A DNA stretch of 64,000 nucleotides, taken from the NCBI RefSeq assembly GCF_014203125.1, contig NZ_JACHIH010000025.1, forward strand, positions 1 through 64,000. Reading direction: 5' to 3'. This stretch comes from Rhodopseudomonas rhenobacensis (GTDB lineage: Bacteria > Pseudomonadota > Alphaproteobacteria > Rhizobiales > Xanthobacteraceae). Of this stretch, positions 44,555 through 52,728 are shown in pieces. Within the stretch, counting starts at the first letter, position 1. Every line of letters starts with the position of its first letter. The position numbers were made by a program, and so were the translations under genes. The notes beneath the pieces were generated by a model. That model was not told where the DNA came from and searched no databases. It worked only from the letters and a program-made list of their open reading frames with translations.

Positions 44555-44769
44555 GGCTGCCCCCTGAAGAATGGTCAATAACGACCAGAAACCCGCAAAG
44601 TTCAAAAACCTGAATGGCTGGCGTCGATCGCGGCGCCAGTGGCGGATATGGGTATCGCGCGGCTCGGCACGCGCAGCTTAGTAACTTCGCCCGAGCCGGC
44701 TGCGGGTTGGAACGTGTGCCGGACTGTGCCGTTCATGAACCGCCCACCCTGACCTGAAAGACCACTCCC

Positions 44770-46581
44770 ATGGACCAATTTTCCCCGCCCGCTCCCACAC
44801 GCTTCGGCCCTGAGATCCACGACGGCGGCGTGCTGTTTCGGCTGTGGGGGCCGAGCCAGGCCAAGGTCGAATTGGTGATCGAGGGACGCGGCGTGTTGCC
44901 GATGAATCGGACCGAGGCCGGTTGGCACAGCCTGCTGGTGCCGGGCGCCGGCCCCGGGACGCGCTACAGGTTTCGCATGGCCGATGGCCTCGAGGTGCCC
45001 GACCCGGCGTCGCGCTATCAGCCGGAGGACGTCCACGGTCCCAGCGAAGTGGTCGACGCCGCGGCGTTCGCCTGGTCGGACCAAAGCTGGCGCGGCCGGC
45101 CGTGGGAAGAAACCGTGGCCTACGAGCTGCACGTCGGGGCGTTCACCGAACAGGGGACGTTCACCGCGGCAATCGAGCGGCTGGATTATCTCGCCGAACT
45201 CGGCGTCACCGCGATCGAGCTGATGCCGGTGGCGGAGTTTCCCGGCGCGCGCAACTGGGGTTATGACGGCGTGCTGCTGTTTGCCCCGGACGCCAGCTAC
45301 GGCCGGCCGGACGACATGAAGGCGCTGGTCGACGCCGCGCACGCCCGCGGCATCATGGTGTTTCTCGACGTGGTCTATAATCACTTCGGCCCCGACGGCA
45401 ATTATCTCTCCGCCTATGCGCCGATCTTCAACGACCAGCACCAGACCCCCTGGGGCGCCGCGGTCAATTACGACGCCGCCGGCTCGAAGACGGTGCGGGA
45501 ATTCGTGATTCAGAACGCGATCTATTGGATCGATGAATTCCACCTCGACGGGCTGCGGCTCGATGCGGTGCACGCCATCAAGGACGACAGCGATCCGCAT
45601 TTGTTGGCGGAGATCCCGAGCCGGCTGCGCGCCGGCGGCATCAACCGTCCGATCCACCTGATGCTGGAGAACGAGGAGAACGAGGTCGAAAGGCTCGCGC
45701 GCGACGACGACGGCGAGCCGTTGCAATACACCGCACAATGGAACGACGACCTGCATCACGTGCTGCACACCGCCGCCAGCGGCGAGAGGTCCGGCTACTA
45801 CGCCGAATATGCCGGCGACAGCGAAAAGCTCGGCCGCGCCTTGGCCGAGGGATTCGCGTTTCAGGGCGACCACATGCGCTATAGCGACCGCAGCCGCGGC
45901 CAGCCCAGCCGCCACCTGCCGCCGACCGCATTCGTCGGCTTCATCCAGAACCATGACCAGATCGGCAATCGCGCATTCGGCGAGCGGTTGACCGCGTTCG
46001 CTCCAGCGACCGCGGTGCAGGCGGCCGCCGCGGTCTATCTGCTGCTGCCGCAGATTCCGATGCTGTTCATGGGTGAGGAATTCGCCTCGTCGCGGCCGTT
46101 CCCGTTCTTTTGCGATTTTGCCGGCGACCTCGCCGACGCGATCCGCGAGGGGCGCCGCAAGGAATTCGCGCGGTTTCCGGAATTCGCCGATCCGCAGATG
46201 CGCGAGGCGATCCCCGATCCCGGTGCTGCGACGACATTCGAGGCCGCCAAGCTCGACTGGAACGAGCCCCTCGGCGGCTTGCATGCGGAATGGCTGGCGC
46301 TTTACCGCACGCTGTTGGCGATCCGGCACCGCGAGATCGCGCCGCGGCTCAAGGCGATCGGCGGCAATGCCGGACGCTTTACCGTGCTGGACCGCCTGGC
46401 GGTGCGGGTCGAATGGACGCTGGCCGACGGGGCGCAGCTCACGCTGATCGCCAATCTCACCGACCAGCCGCTGCCGGGAGTTTCCCTGCCGGACGGTCGA
46501 CGGCTATGGCCGACCACGCCGATCGAGACCTCGTCGCTCGGGGCCTGGCAGGTGGTGTGGACGATCAGCGCGCCGGGATAA
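44770..46581 (+). CDS. treZ: TreZ, malto-oligosyltrehalose trehalohydrolase
   Basis: A 603-residue GH13 enzyme that frees trehalose from maltooligosyl trehalose. N-terminal early-set domain LFRLWGPSQAKVELVIEGRG, then YELHVGAFTEQGTF, IMVFLDVVYNHFGPDGNYLS, the nucleophile in HLDGLRLDAVHAI, the acid in HLMLENEENE, and VGFIQNHDQIGNRAFGERL. The length fits TreZ rather than GlgB. The partner TreY is not in the window and should be elsewhere. It likely serves osmotic and desiccation tolerance. Confidence 0.9.
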   Translation: MDQFSPPAPTRFGPEIHDGGVLFRLWGPSQAKVELVIEGRGVLPMNRTEAGWHSLLVPGAGPGTRYRFRMADGLEVPDPASRYQPEDVHGPSEVVDAAAFAWSDQSWRGRPWEETVAYELHVGAFTEQGTFTAAIERLDYLAELGVTAIELMPVAEFPGARNWGYDGVLLFAPDASYGRPDDMKALVDAAHARGIMVFLDVVYNHFGPDGNYLSAYAPIFNDQHQTPWGAAVNYDAAGSKTVREFVIQNAIYWIDEFHLDGLRLDAVHAIKDDSDPHLLAEIPSRLRAGGINRPIHLMLENEENEVERLARDDDGEPLQYTAQWNDDLHHVLHTAASGERSGYYAEYAGDSEKLGRALAEGFAFQGDHMRYSDRSRGQPSRHLPPTAFVGFIQNHDQIGNRAFGERLTAFAPATAVQAAAAVYLLLPQIPMLFMGEEFASSRPFPFFCDFAGDLADAIREGRRKEFARFPEFADPQMREAIPDPGAATTFEAAKLDWNEPLGGLHAEWLALYRTLLAIRHREIAPRLKAIGGNAGRFTVLDRLAVRVEWTLADGAQLTLIANLTDQPLPGVSLPDGRRLWPTTPIETSSLGAWQVVWTISAPG

Positions 46582-46698
46582 AGGTGACGGTCGACACAAG
46601 CCCTGCGCGCATGGCCGCCACCGCGCCAGAAATCGGAACCCTCGATCAGATCGGGGATTGTCATGCGTTCCCTCAAAGGCGACTTGGGGAGAGAAGGC

Positions 46699-46869
46699 AT
46701 GCAGCCGGACGAAAACGAACGGAAGCGCATTCAGGACAAGCAGGGCGGCCACCACATGCCGCCGCGCCCCGAGGGCGAGGCGCCGCTCGACGATACCGAC
46801 CGCAACACCGACAAGATCATCAAGCCGTCGCGGAAGTCGGGCGACGCACCTAGTCAAACGAGTTCATGA
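46699..46869 (+). CDS. Small hydrophilic hypothetical protein
   Basis: A 56-residue, highly charged, probably disordered protein starting MQPDENERKRIQDKQGGHHM, with DDTDRNTDKIIKPSRKS after it. A GGGGAG..AAGG ribosome site precedes the ATG at 46699; an in-frame ATG at 46663 would add 12 residues. Proteins of this type are often general-stress-induced in this group, but the family is not recognised. Confidence 0.55.
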   Translation: MQPDENERKRIQDKQGGHHMPPRPEGEAPLDDTDRNTDKIIKPSRKSGDAPSQTSS

Positions 46870-46887
46870 CACGGGAGTGATTTCGGA

Positions 46888-47208
46888 ATGCCCACCAAAC
46901 TCATGCCCTTGATTTTCACCATCGATATCGCCGGCCTGCCGATATTGACGTTCGAAGCCGCTAATTTGCGCGAAGCCCATGAGGTTTGCCACGAGCGTTG
47001 GCTGCTGGCCGACCTCAAGCAGATGACCCGTCGCGGCGTGCCGGTGTGGGACGGCAAGACGCGGTTGCGGGCGCGCTATGCGACCGAAGACGAAAAATCC
47101 GTCTATCGCAACGCGCCTGCGGCGGCACAGGAAGCCGGAGAGCTCAAGCTGGTGTACTTGGTCGAGGCCGACGGCGCGGACATCCACACCACGCAGGCCG
47201 CCGAATAG
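46888..47208 (+). CDS. Hypothetical protein (106 aa)
   Basis: A soluble 106-residue protein with a mixed strand-helix pattern: LIFTIDIAGLPILTFEAANL, then EAHEVCHERWLLADLKQM, and a C-terminal strand ELKLVYLVEADGAD. The family is not recognised. It follows the small hydrophilic gene by 18 bases on the same strand and may be cotranscribed. It is convergent with the SDR gene. Confidence 0.6.
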   Translation: MPTKLMPLIFTIDIAGLPILTFEAANLREAHEVCHERWLLADLKQMTRRGVPVWDGKTRLRARYATEDEKSVYRNAPAAAQEAGELKLVYLVEADGADIHTTQAAE

Positions 47209-47247
47209 CTCATCGCCGAAATCGCTCGCCCGCGCTTCGCGGCATCG

Positions 47248-48030
47248 TCACTTCGCCGTCCCCGGCTCCGCCCATTTGCGGTGCTGTGACGCCAGCAGGC
47301 CCGCGGGCACGACTTGCGCCACGGTGGATTGGATCCGGTTTTTCCAGCCGCTGACCACGTCGCCCTCGCCGTTCATCATCGCATCGAAGCCGAGCTTGGC
47401 GACGCGCGCCGGATCGTCCTTGCCGATGGTGCCGACGCTGGTGTCGAGCATCTCGGCGCGCTTGAAGAAATCCGTCGCGGTCGCGCCCGGCATCAGGCAG
47501 GTGACGCTGACGCCGCTGTGCTTCAACTCCTCGCGAATGGCGAAGGAGAACGAATTGAGGAACGCCTTGCTGGCGCTGTACACCGCTTGGAAGCTGCCCG
47601 GCACGAAGCCGGCGATCGATCCGGTGATCAGGATGCGGCCGGATTGCCGCCGCCGCATGTCGTTGCCGATCCTGTGGATCAAATAGGTGGTGCCGGTGAT
47701 GTTGGTGTCAATCACGCAGCGCGCCTTGGCGAAGTCCTGGTCGAGGAAGGCGTGGCCGAGACCGCGGCCGGCGTTTGCCAGCAACGCATCGACCGGACGT
47801 CCCTTGGTAGCCGCATAGAGCGCGTCGACGCCGTCCATCGTCGAGAGGTCGACCTGCACCGGCTCGACGTCCACTCCGGTCGTTGCCAGTTCGGCAGCCG
47901 CGCGGTGAATCCGCTCCTCGTCGGCGGCGATCAGCAGATCGAAGCCGGCTTTGGCGCAGCATCTTGCGAGTTCGAGACCGATTCCAGTAGACGCCCCGGT
48001 GACGACGGCGAAGCGGCGCGGTGATGACAT
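47248..48030 (-). CDS. Short-chain dehydrogenase/reductase
   Basis: A 260-residue classical SDR. The NAD(P) motif TGASTGIG is near residue 11, NAG lies in LLANAGRG, the Ser in ILITGSIAGFVPG, and the active-site YSASK follows. GATATDFF and GWKNR near the end match bacterial oxidoreductases of unknown substrate. The ATG at 48030 gives the normal N-terminus. Upstream is 450 bases of non-coding DNA. Confidence 0.88.
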   Translation of the reverse strand: MSSPRRFAVVTGASTGIGLELARCCAKAGFDLLIAADEERIHRAAAELATTGVDVEPVQVDLSTMDGVDALYAATKGRPVDALLANAGRGLGHAFLDQDFAKARCVIDTNITGTTYLIHRIGNDMRRRQSGRILITGSIAGFVPGSFQAVYSASKAFLNSFSFAIREELKHSGVSVTCLMPGATATDFFKRAEMLDTSVGTIGKDDPARVAKLGFDAMMNGEGDVVSGWKNRIQSTVAQVVPAGLLASQHRKWAEPGTAK

Positions 48031-48486
48031 CAGTGACTCCGTGCGAGGCATGTTGCGGCGCTAACCCCCGCTTTCGCTCTGAGTTCCCTGCGAGCCTTAT
48101 TTCGCCGTGCGGAGGAACAGAACACCGCTCCCGCCTGGTTGCTGGCAAGCAATGTAGCAGATAGCAAAAGGGATAAAAGCGTCGTGCGGCAGATCGTCGC
48201 TTGCGGCTCGAGCGTGCCACCTCCCGCCGTGGCGCAGATCGTGCGGCGGCGATGATCAGCCCGATGCGATCGGGGCATGATCAGATCAGGACTGAAGACC
48301 TGACCACCGGATCACAGTACGCTCTCGCATTGTCGCTACCAGCACGAACCGGATACCACATGCATCGGCATCAACGATCGGCGCGGCATCGGAGACCAGA
48401 CGAAAACAGCCCCGGACAAAACGACGGCGGCCCTGCCGACGACAGGACCGCTCGCTTCATGAATTGCACCGTTGGGACCGACGGGC
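48031..48486. other. Intergenic, no gene seen
   Basis: About 456 bases between the SDR start and the DUF2934 gene stop. It is less GC-rich near 48100-48180, probably the SDR promoter. Open frames lack ribosome sites or family resemblance. No palindromic repeat of families A-E is present. Confidence 0.4.
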
Positions 48487-48663
48487 TCAGCTGTTGGTGC
48501 TGATGCTCGGATCGGCGCGGAGTTCTTGCAGCGTCTCCCCTTCGCCACGGACCTGCTTTTCGGCCTTGCTCCAGAACTCTTCGTCGCGCCCGTCCGGACG
48601 CCCCGCCATTTCCCACAATTCATGGGCGCGGCGCTTGATATCTTCTTCCGACACTTCAGCCAT
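48487..48663 (-). CDS. DUF2934 family small protein
   Basis: A 58-residue protein with the DUF2934 pattern: EEDIKRRAHELWEMAGRPDG followed by DEEFWSKAEKQVRGEG. The family is common, short, and without known function. The ATG at 48663 is the family start; an upstream in-frame ATG adds 4 residues. It lies after the histidine kinase gene's stop on the same strand, but upstream in the genome order, and is probably independent. Confidence 0.82.
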   Translation of the reverse strand: MAEVSEEDIKRRAHELWEMAGRPDGRDEEFWSKAEKQVRGEGETLQELRADPSISTNS

Positions 48664-48779
48664 TGTGTGCTCCACTCATACGGTTGGAACCCGTTAATGA
48701 AGTTGGCGCGGACAAGTTCCGGGCTCAACGTAGAGCTGATGCGTGATCGTCTGATGACGCGGCCAGCCGCCGCACGGCG

Positions 48780-50378
48780 TCATCGGCGATCGAGCACGCT
48801 GCGGATCTTGGCCGCCAGCGCCACCTGCGACAGCGGCTTCTGGATCAGGTCGACGCCGGCGTCGAGCCGGCCGTGATGGACGATGGCGTTACGCGAATAG
48901 CCGGTCATGAACAGCACCTTCAAGTCCGGCCGTTGCTCACGCAGCTGATCGGCGAGCTCGCGGCCGTTCATGCCCGGCAGCACCACGTCGGTCAGCAGCA
49001 GATCGAGCCCGCCGTCGAGCTTCTCGGCCATCGCGAGCGCGGCGCCGGCGTCGGGCGCCTGGACCACCTGATAGTTCAGGTCGTGCAGCACTTCGACCAC
49101 GTAGCTGCGGACGTCGGGATCGTCCTCCACCACCAGGATTTGCTCGGCCTGCATCGCGCCGACCTGGATCGAGTCCGGGACGGATTGCTCGATCGCCGCG
49201 GTGTGCAGCCGCGGCAGGTAGACCTTCATCGTGGTGCCGTGGCCGACTTCGCTGTAGATCTTGACGTGGCCGTTGGATTGCTTGACGAAGCCATAGACCT
49301 GACTGAGCCCGAGCCCGGTGCCCTGACCGACGTCCTTCGTGGTGTAGTACGGCTCGAAGGCCCGGGCGACGACGTCGGCCGACATCCCGCTGCCGGTGTC
49401 GGTCACCGCGACCTGGACGTATTGGCCGGCGACCACTTCGGAATGGCGGCTCGCATAGTCGTCATCGAGATAGACGTTGCTGGTTTCAATGGTGAGCTTG
49501 CCGCCATCCGGCATCGCGTCGCGGGCATTGACGACGAGGTTGAGGATCGCCGCCTCGAAATGGCTGGGGTCGATCTCGACCTGCCACAGCCCGGCGGTGC
49601 CGACATATTCCAGATCGATGGTCTCGCCCAGGGTGCTGCGGAAGAAACCGGCCATGCCCTTCAGCAATTGATCGAGATTGCATGGCTTGGGATCCAGCGG
49701 CTGGCGCCTGGCAAACGCCAACAGCCGGCTGGTCAACGTCGCGGCGCGCTGCGCACCGGACATCGCGCTGCCGACCAGCCGGCGCAACCTTGTGTCGACG
49801 CCGTCGCGCAGCTTGCCGATGTCGCGTTCGGCGATTTCCAGATTGCCGATGATGATCGTCAGCAGATTGTTGAAGTCGTGCGCCACGCCGCCGGTCAATT
49901 GCCCGACCGCCTCCATCTTCAGCGACTGCCGCAGCATGTCCTCGGCGTCGCGGCGCTGCAGGGTCTCGGTCTGCAACGCCGATTGCGCCTCGCGCAATTG
50001 CGCCGGCGACGGCACCGCGAGCAGTTTCGGCAGCAGCGGCCACAGCATCGCGGCCGTGACCACCGAGGCGATGGCGGTCATCGCCTTGACGATGCCTTCC
50101 AGCTCATAGACCGGCAGCCACAGCGTCACGATGGCGAAGATGTGGGTGAAGCCGCAGGCCAGGATGAAGATCGAGAACGCCCAGAACACCCAGCCGAATT
50201 CCACATCCGGCCGCTTGGCGACGAAATACGACAGCGCGAAGGGGATCGAAAAATACGCCAGCGCGGTCGCGGCGTCGGACGCCACATGGAGCCAGATCAG
50301 CGAAGGCTCCCACAGCAGACAAATGCCATGAGGCGAGAAGGTGGAGGTGTCCACCAGCCCTTGCAGCAGCGCCCACAT
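48780..50378 (-). CDS. Ethylene-receptor-like hybrid histidine kinase
   Basis: A 532-residue membrane kinase with receiver. The three-helix N-terminal domain matches the ethylene-binding domain of ETR1 with a constant offset of 10. Asp35, Tyr42, Ile45, Pro46, Cys75 and His79 correspond to ETR1 Asp25, Tyr32, Ile35, Pro36, Cys65 and His69, and the last two ligate copper (ACGFTHI here). A kinase core follows (His167 in GGVAHDFNNLLTIII, N-box NLVVNARDAMPDGG, GTGLGLSQVYGF), then a C-terminal receiver (LLLTDVVLPGMNG). Known relatives include cyanobacterial ethylene receptors. Ethylene binding here is inferred. Confidence 0.88.
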   Translation of the reverse strand: MWALLQGLVDTSTFSPHGICLLWEPSLIWLHVASDAATALAYFSIPFALSYFVAKRPDVEFGWVFWAFSIFILACGFTHIFAIVTLWLPVYELEGIVKAMTAIASVVTAAMLWPLLPKLLAVPSPAQLREAQSALQTETLQRRDAEDMLRQSLKMEAVGQLTGGVAHDFNNLLTIIIGNLEIAERDIGKLRDGVDTRLRRLVGSAMSGAQRAATLTSRLLAFARRQPLDPKPCNLDQLLKGMAGFFRSTLGETIDLEYVGTAGLWQVEIDPSHFEAAILNLVVNARDAMPDGGKLTIETSNVYLDDDYASRHSEVVAGQYVQVAVTDTGSGMSADVVARAFEPYYTTKDVGQGTGLGLSQVYGFVKQSNGHVKIYSEVGHGTTMKVYLPRLHTAAIEQSVPDSIQVGAMQAEQILVVEDDPDVRSYVVEVLHDLNYQVVQAPDAGAALAMAEKLDGGLDLLLTDVVLPGMNGRELADQLREQRPDLKVLFMTGYSRNAIVHHGRLDAGVDLIQKPLSQVALAAKIRSVLDRR

Positions 50379-50588
50379 TCCTATGCCCTCTTGCAGCCGC
50401 CCGCTGGCCCGGGACGCTCTTGCGCGTCGCCGGAAGGTCGCGGTTTCTTGAATGGGGGAAGGTCTATCACGGATGCCCGGCGATTCCGCGCGACGCGGCG
50501 CTGGGGTGGATTGCGGGGATGTTGCCCATCCCCGTAATCCGTCGTCTCAGATCAAACGGGCCGTTGCCCTCGCAACACGGCCGGACGC

Positions 50589-50837
50589 TTACAGCGGAAC
50601 GCTGATCCCGCCGCGCATGCTGCGCCGGCGCTCGAACCTGGCGCGCAACCGCGGCGCCAGACCCCACGCCAGGGGCGCGGCGAGAACGAAGCTGGCGATG
50701 ACGACGATGGGGATCAGTTCCATCGACCGCACCGCCAGCGCGGGGATCAACAGCACGGTCAACAGACCGGCGAAGAACAGCACCGCCGCGGTCATCGAGA
50801 AGATCAGGGCGGCGACGCGAAATCTGGTGTTGAACAT
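50589..50837 (-). CDS. Small two-helix membrane protein
   Basis: An 82-residue protein: MFNTRFRVAALIFSMTAAVL opens the first transmembrane segment, and MELIPIVVIASFVLAAPLAW forms the second. The tail is Arg-rich (PRLRARFERRRSMRG). GGAGG lies 5 bases before the ATG. Family not recognised. It sits between the kinase gene and the binding-protein gene, both on the minus strand. The wider open frame beyond the ATG only shadows the binding-protein gene. Confidence 0.65.
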   Translation of the reverse strand: MFNTRFRVAALIFSMTAAVLFFAGLLTVLLIPALAVRSMELIPIVVIASFVLAAPLAWGLAPRLRARFERRRSMRGGISVPL

Positions 50838-50947
50838 GGGGGCCTCCAAAGGCTTTCCGATTGGGAGGCTAATTCCGATTTTACCTTCTAGTTCCCTCGC
50901 CGGCAGACGCGAAGCTCGCGCCTGCCGCGAGCGCCAGGCGGATCGCG

Positions 50948-52543
50948 CTATTGCAGCCCGATCGTGGTGAGGTCCTGGAACCAATGCTGCGCCTGCACAA
51001 AGCTCTTCACCTTCGGCGACAGCGCGTGCGGGTTGGTGTCGTGCACCACCCAGACCAGCACCGCGTCGTCGACGATCAGGCTGTGCGCCTGCGCCAGCAA
51101 TTCGTCCTGCTTGGTCGGATCGAACGTGGTCTTGGCCTCGTCGATCAAGGCATCGACCTTGGGGTTGTTGTAGCCGCCCCAGTTGACGCCGACCGGCGCG
51201 ATCTGCCCGGAGTGGAAGAACCGCACGATGGCGTAGAGCGGATCCGAGGTGACGTAAGCGATGTTGTTGGCGGTGATGCCCTTCATGCTGTCGTCGGCCG
51301 CGCCCTTGCGCCAGGCGGTATAGAGCACTTCGAGTTCGACGACCTTGAACTCGACGTCGACGCCGATCTCCTTGAAGCTCTGCTGCAGGAATTCGTTCAT
51401 CGGCAGCGACAGCATCTGGCCGGTGCCACCATTGGCGATGATGAATGTCGCCTTCAACGGCTTCTCCGGCGAATAGCCGGCTTCCTTCACCAGCCGCTTG
51501 GCTTCGGCGGGATCGTATTTGATGGCGAAGCTCGGCTTGCCGAACCACGGACTCGACGGATCGACCTGGCCGATGGCGGGCTTGGCGAGGCCGTTCATCA
51601 GACCGACCACGGCGTCGCGGTCGATCGCCAGATTGAGCGCCTTGCGCAACCGCACATCGGTCCAGGGCGAACCGGGCAGTACGCTGAGGTGATAATTCCA
51701 GACGTGCGGCGTGACGTTGTCGACGATCTTCATGCCGGCCGACTTCAACTGCGGCACGGCGTCGGGTGCCGGCGTCTCGATCAGATCGACTTGGCCTGCG
51801 AGCAGCGCGTTGGTGCGGGTCAGCGCTTCCGGCATCGGCACCAAGACCAGCTTGTCGGTCTTCGGCAGCCGCGCCTTGTCCCAATACTCATCATTGCGGG
51901 TGAGTTCGGCGAGTTCGCGCGGCACCAGCTTGGTCAGCTTGAACGGGCCGGTGCCGGACGGCTGTGCGGCGAACTTGTCCCAGTCGTTGCCGAGCTTGGC
52001 GTATTGCGCCGGGCTCGACACCAGAAACCACAGCATCTGGTAAGGGAAGAAGGAGTCGACCGTCTTGGTTGTAATTTCGACGGTGTCGTCGTCGATTTTG
52101 GTGTAGCTGGCGACCGACGGCAGCCGGGTCTTGACCTGCGCGCTCTGCCGCTTGTCGAACTGCGGTGCCTTATCGTTCAGCACCTTGTCTAAATTCCAGA
52201 CCACCGCATCGGCATTGAATACACTTCCGTCGTGAAACTTGACGCCCTTGCGCAAGGTAAATCGCCATTTTTTCTTATCGCCATCATCGACTTTCCATGA
52301 TGTTGCGAGCCCGGGCACCAGCTTGCCGGGCCGATCCGCCACGTTCATCTCCCAGGCGACCAGCGGATCGTAGATCGTATAGCCGGTGAATTGATACGCG
52401 CCGGCGCCGCGATCGGGCTGCCCGGTGGTCAGCGGAATGTCCGCCATCGAGATGCCGTAACGCACCACAGACTCGGCGCGCGCCGAACTAATTGCGGCGA
52501 TCGCGACGGCGGCAGCGACGACGATGGATTTTCGTAGGGTCAT
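50948..52543 (-). CDS. ABC transporter substrate-binding protein, family 5 (copy 1)
   Basis: A 531-residue periplasmic binding protein of the peptide/nickel/opine type with a signal peptide (MTLRKSIVVAAAVAIAAISS, cleaved after ARA). Family segments are GYTIYDPLVAWEM, WRFTLRKGVKFHDGSVFNAD and PSGTGPFKLTKLVPRELAEL. The ATG at 52543 is chosen over a GTG three codons upstream. It is clearly a paralogue of the divergent copy at 52729 and shares its C-terminal HALSPKVKSFVQ. It has a sigma-54 promoter candidate upstream. No permease follows it on its own strand, so it may use the permeases encoded at 54.5-56.4 kb. Confidence 0.88.
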   Translation of the reverse strand: MTLRKSIVVAAAVAIAAISSARAESVVRYGISMADIPLTTGQPDRGAGAYQFTGYTIYDPLVAWEMNVADRPGKLVPGLATSWKVDDGDKKKWRFTLRKGVKFHDGSVFNADAVVWNLDKVLNDKAPQFDKRQSAQVKTRLPSVASYTKIDDDTVEITTKTVDSFFPYQMLWFLVSSPAQYAKLGNDWDKFAAQPSGTGPFKLTKLVPRELAELTRNDEYWDKARLPKTDKLVLVPMPEALTRTNALLAGQVDLIETPAPDAVPQLKSAGMKIVDNVTPHVWNYHLSVLPGSPWTDVRLRKALNLAIDRDAVVGLMNGLAKPAIGQVDPSSPWFGKPSFAIKYDPAEAKRLVKEAGYSPEKPLKATFIIANGGTGQMLSLPMNEFLQQSFKEIGVDVEFKVVELEVLYTAWRKGAADDSMKGITANNIAYVTSDPLYAIVRFFHSGQIAPVGVNWGGYNNPKVDALIDEAKTTFDPTKQDELLAQAHSLIVDDAVLVWVVHDTNPHALSPKVKSFVQAQHWFQDLTTIGLQ

Positions 52544-52582
52544 TGAAAACACTCAGCTCCACAGGAATGGTGGCGGCTAGGC

Positions 52583-52599
52583 TGCAACGATGATGCCAG
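52583..52599 (-). promoter_or_regulatory. Candidate sigma-54 promoter (binding protein copy 1)
   Basis: On the minus strand the sequence is CTGGCAT, 5 bases, TTGCA, against the consensus TGGCAC-N5-TTGCA. GG and GC are 12 bases apart as required, with one mismatch (T for C). Transcription would start around 52571, about 28 bases before the ATG. Confidence 0.55.
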
Positions 52600-52666
52600 C
52601 ATCGCGCTGTGACCGATGCGATGACGCAAACGTGTGAGTCCGCCAGACGTACGCGTTTCGATTTCG

Positions 52667-52683
52667 CTGGCACAGCCGTTGCA
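52667..52683 (+). promoter_or_regulatory. Candidate sigma-54 promoter (binding protein copy 2 operon)
   Basis: CTGGCAC, AGCCG, TTGCA: a full match to the sigma-54 -24/-12 consensus. Transcription would start around 52694, 35 bases before the ATG at 52729. It drives the binding protein-permease-ATPase-amidase operon and implies control by an enhancer-binding protein, NtrC being the natural candidate. Confidence 0.75.
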
Positions 52684-52728
52684 TGAGGCAGCATAAGTTT
52701 TTAGCAGCCCCGATGAAGGACATCTTGC

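Noticed and set aside
46302-46857. Minus-strand open frames at the end of treZ
   Set aside because: Antisense to treZ and the small hydrophilic gene, with no family resemblance.
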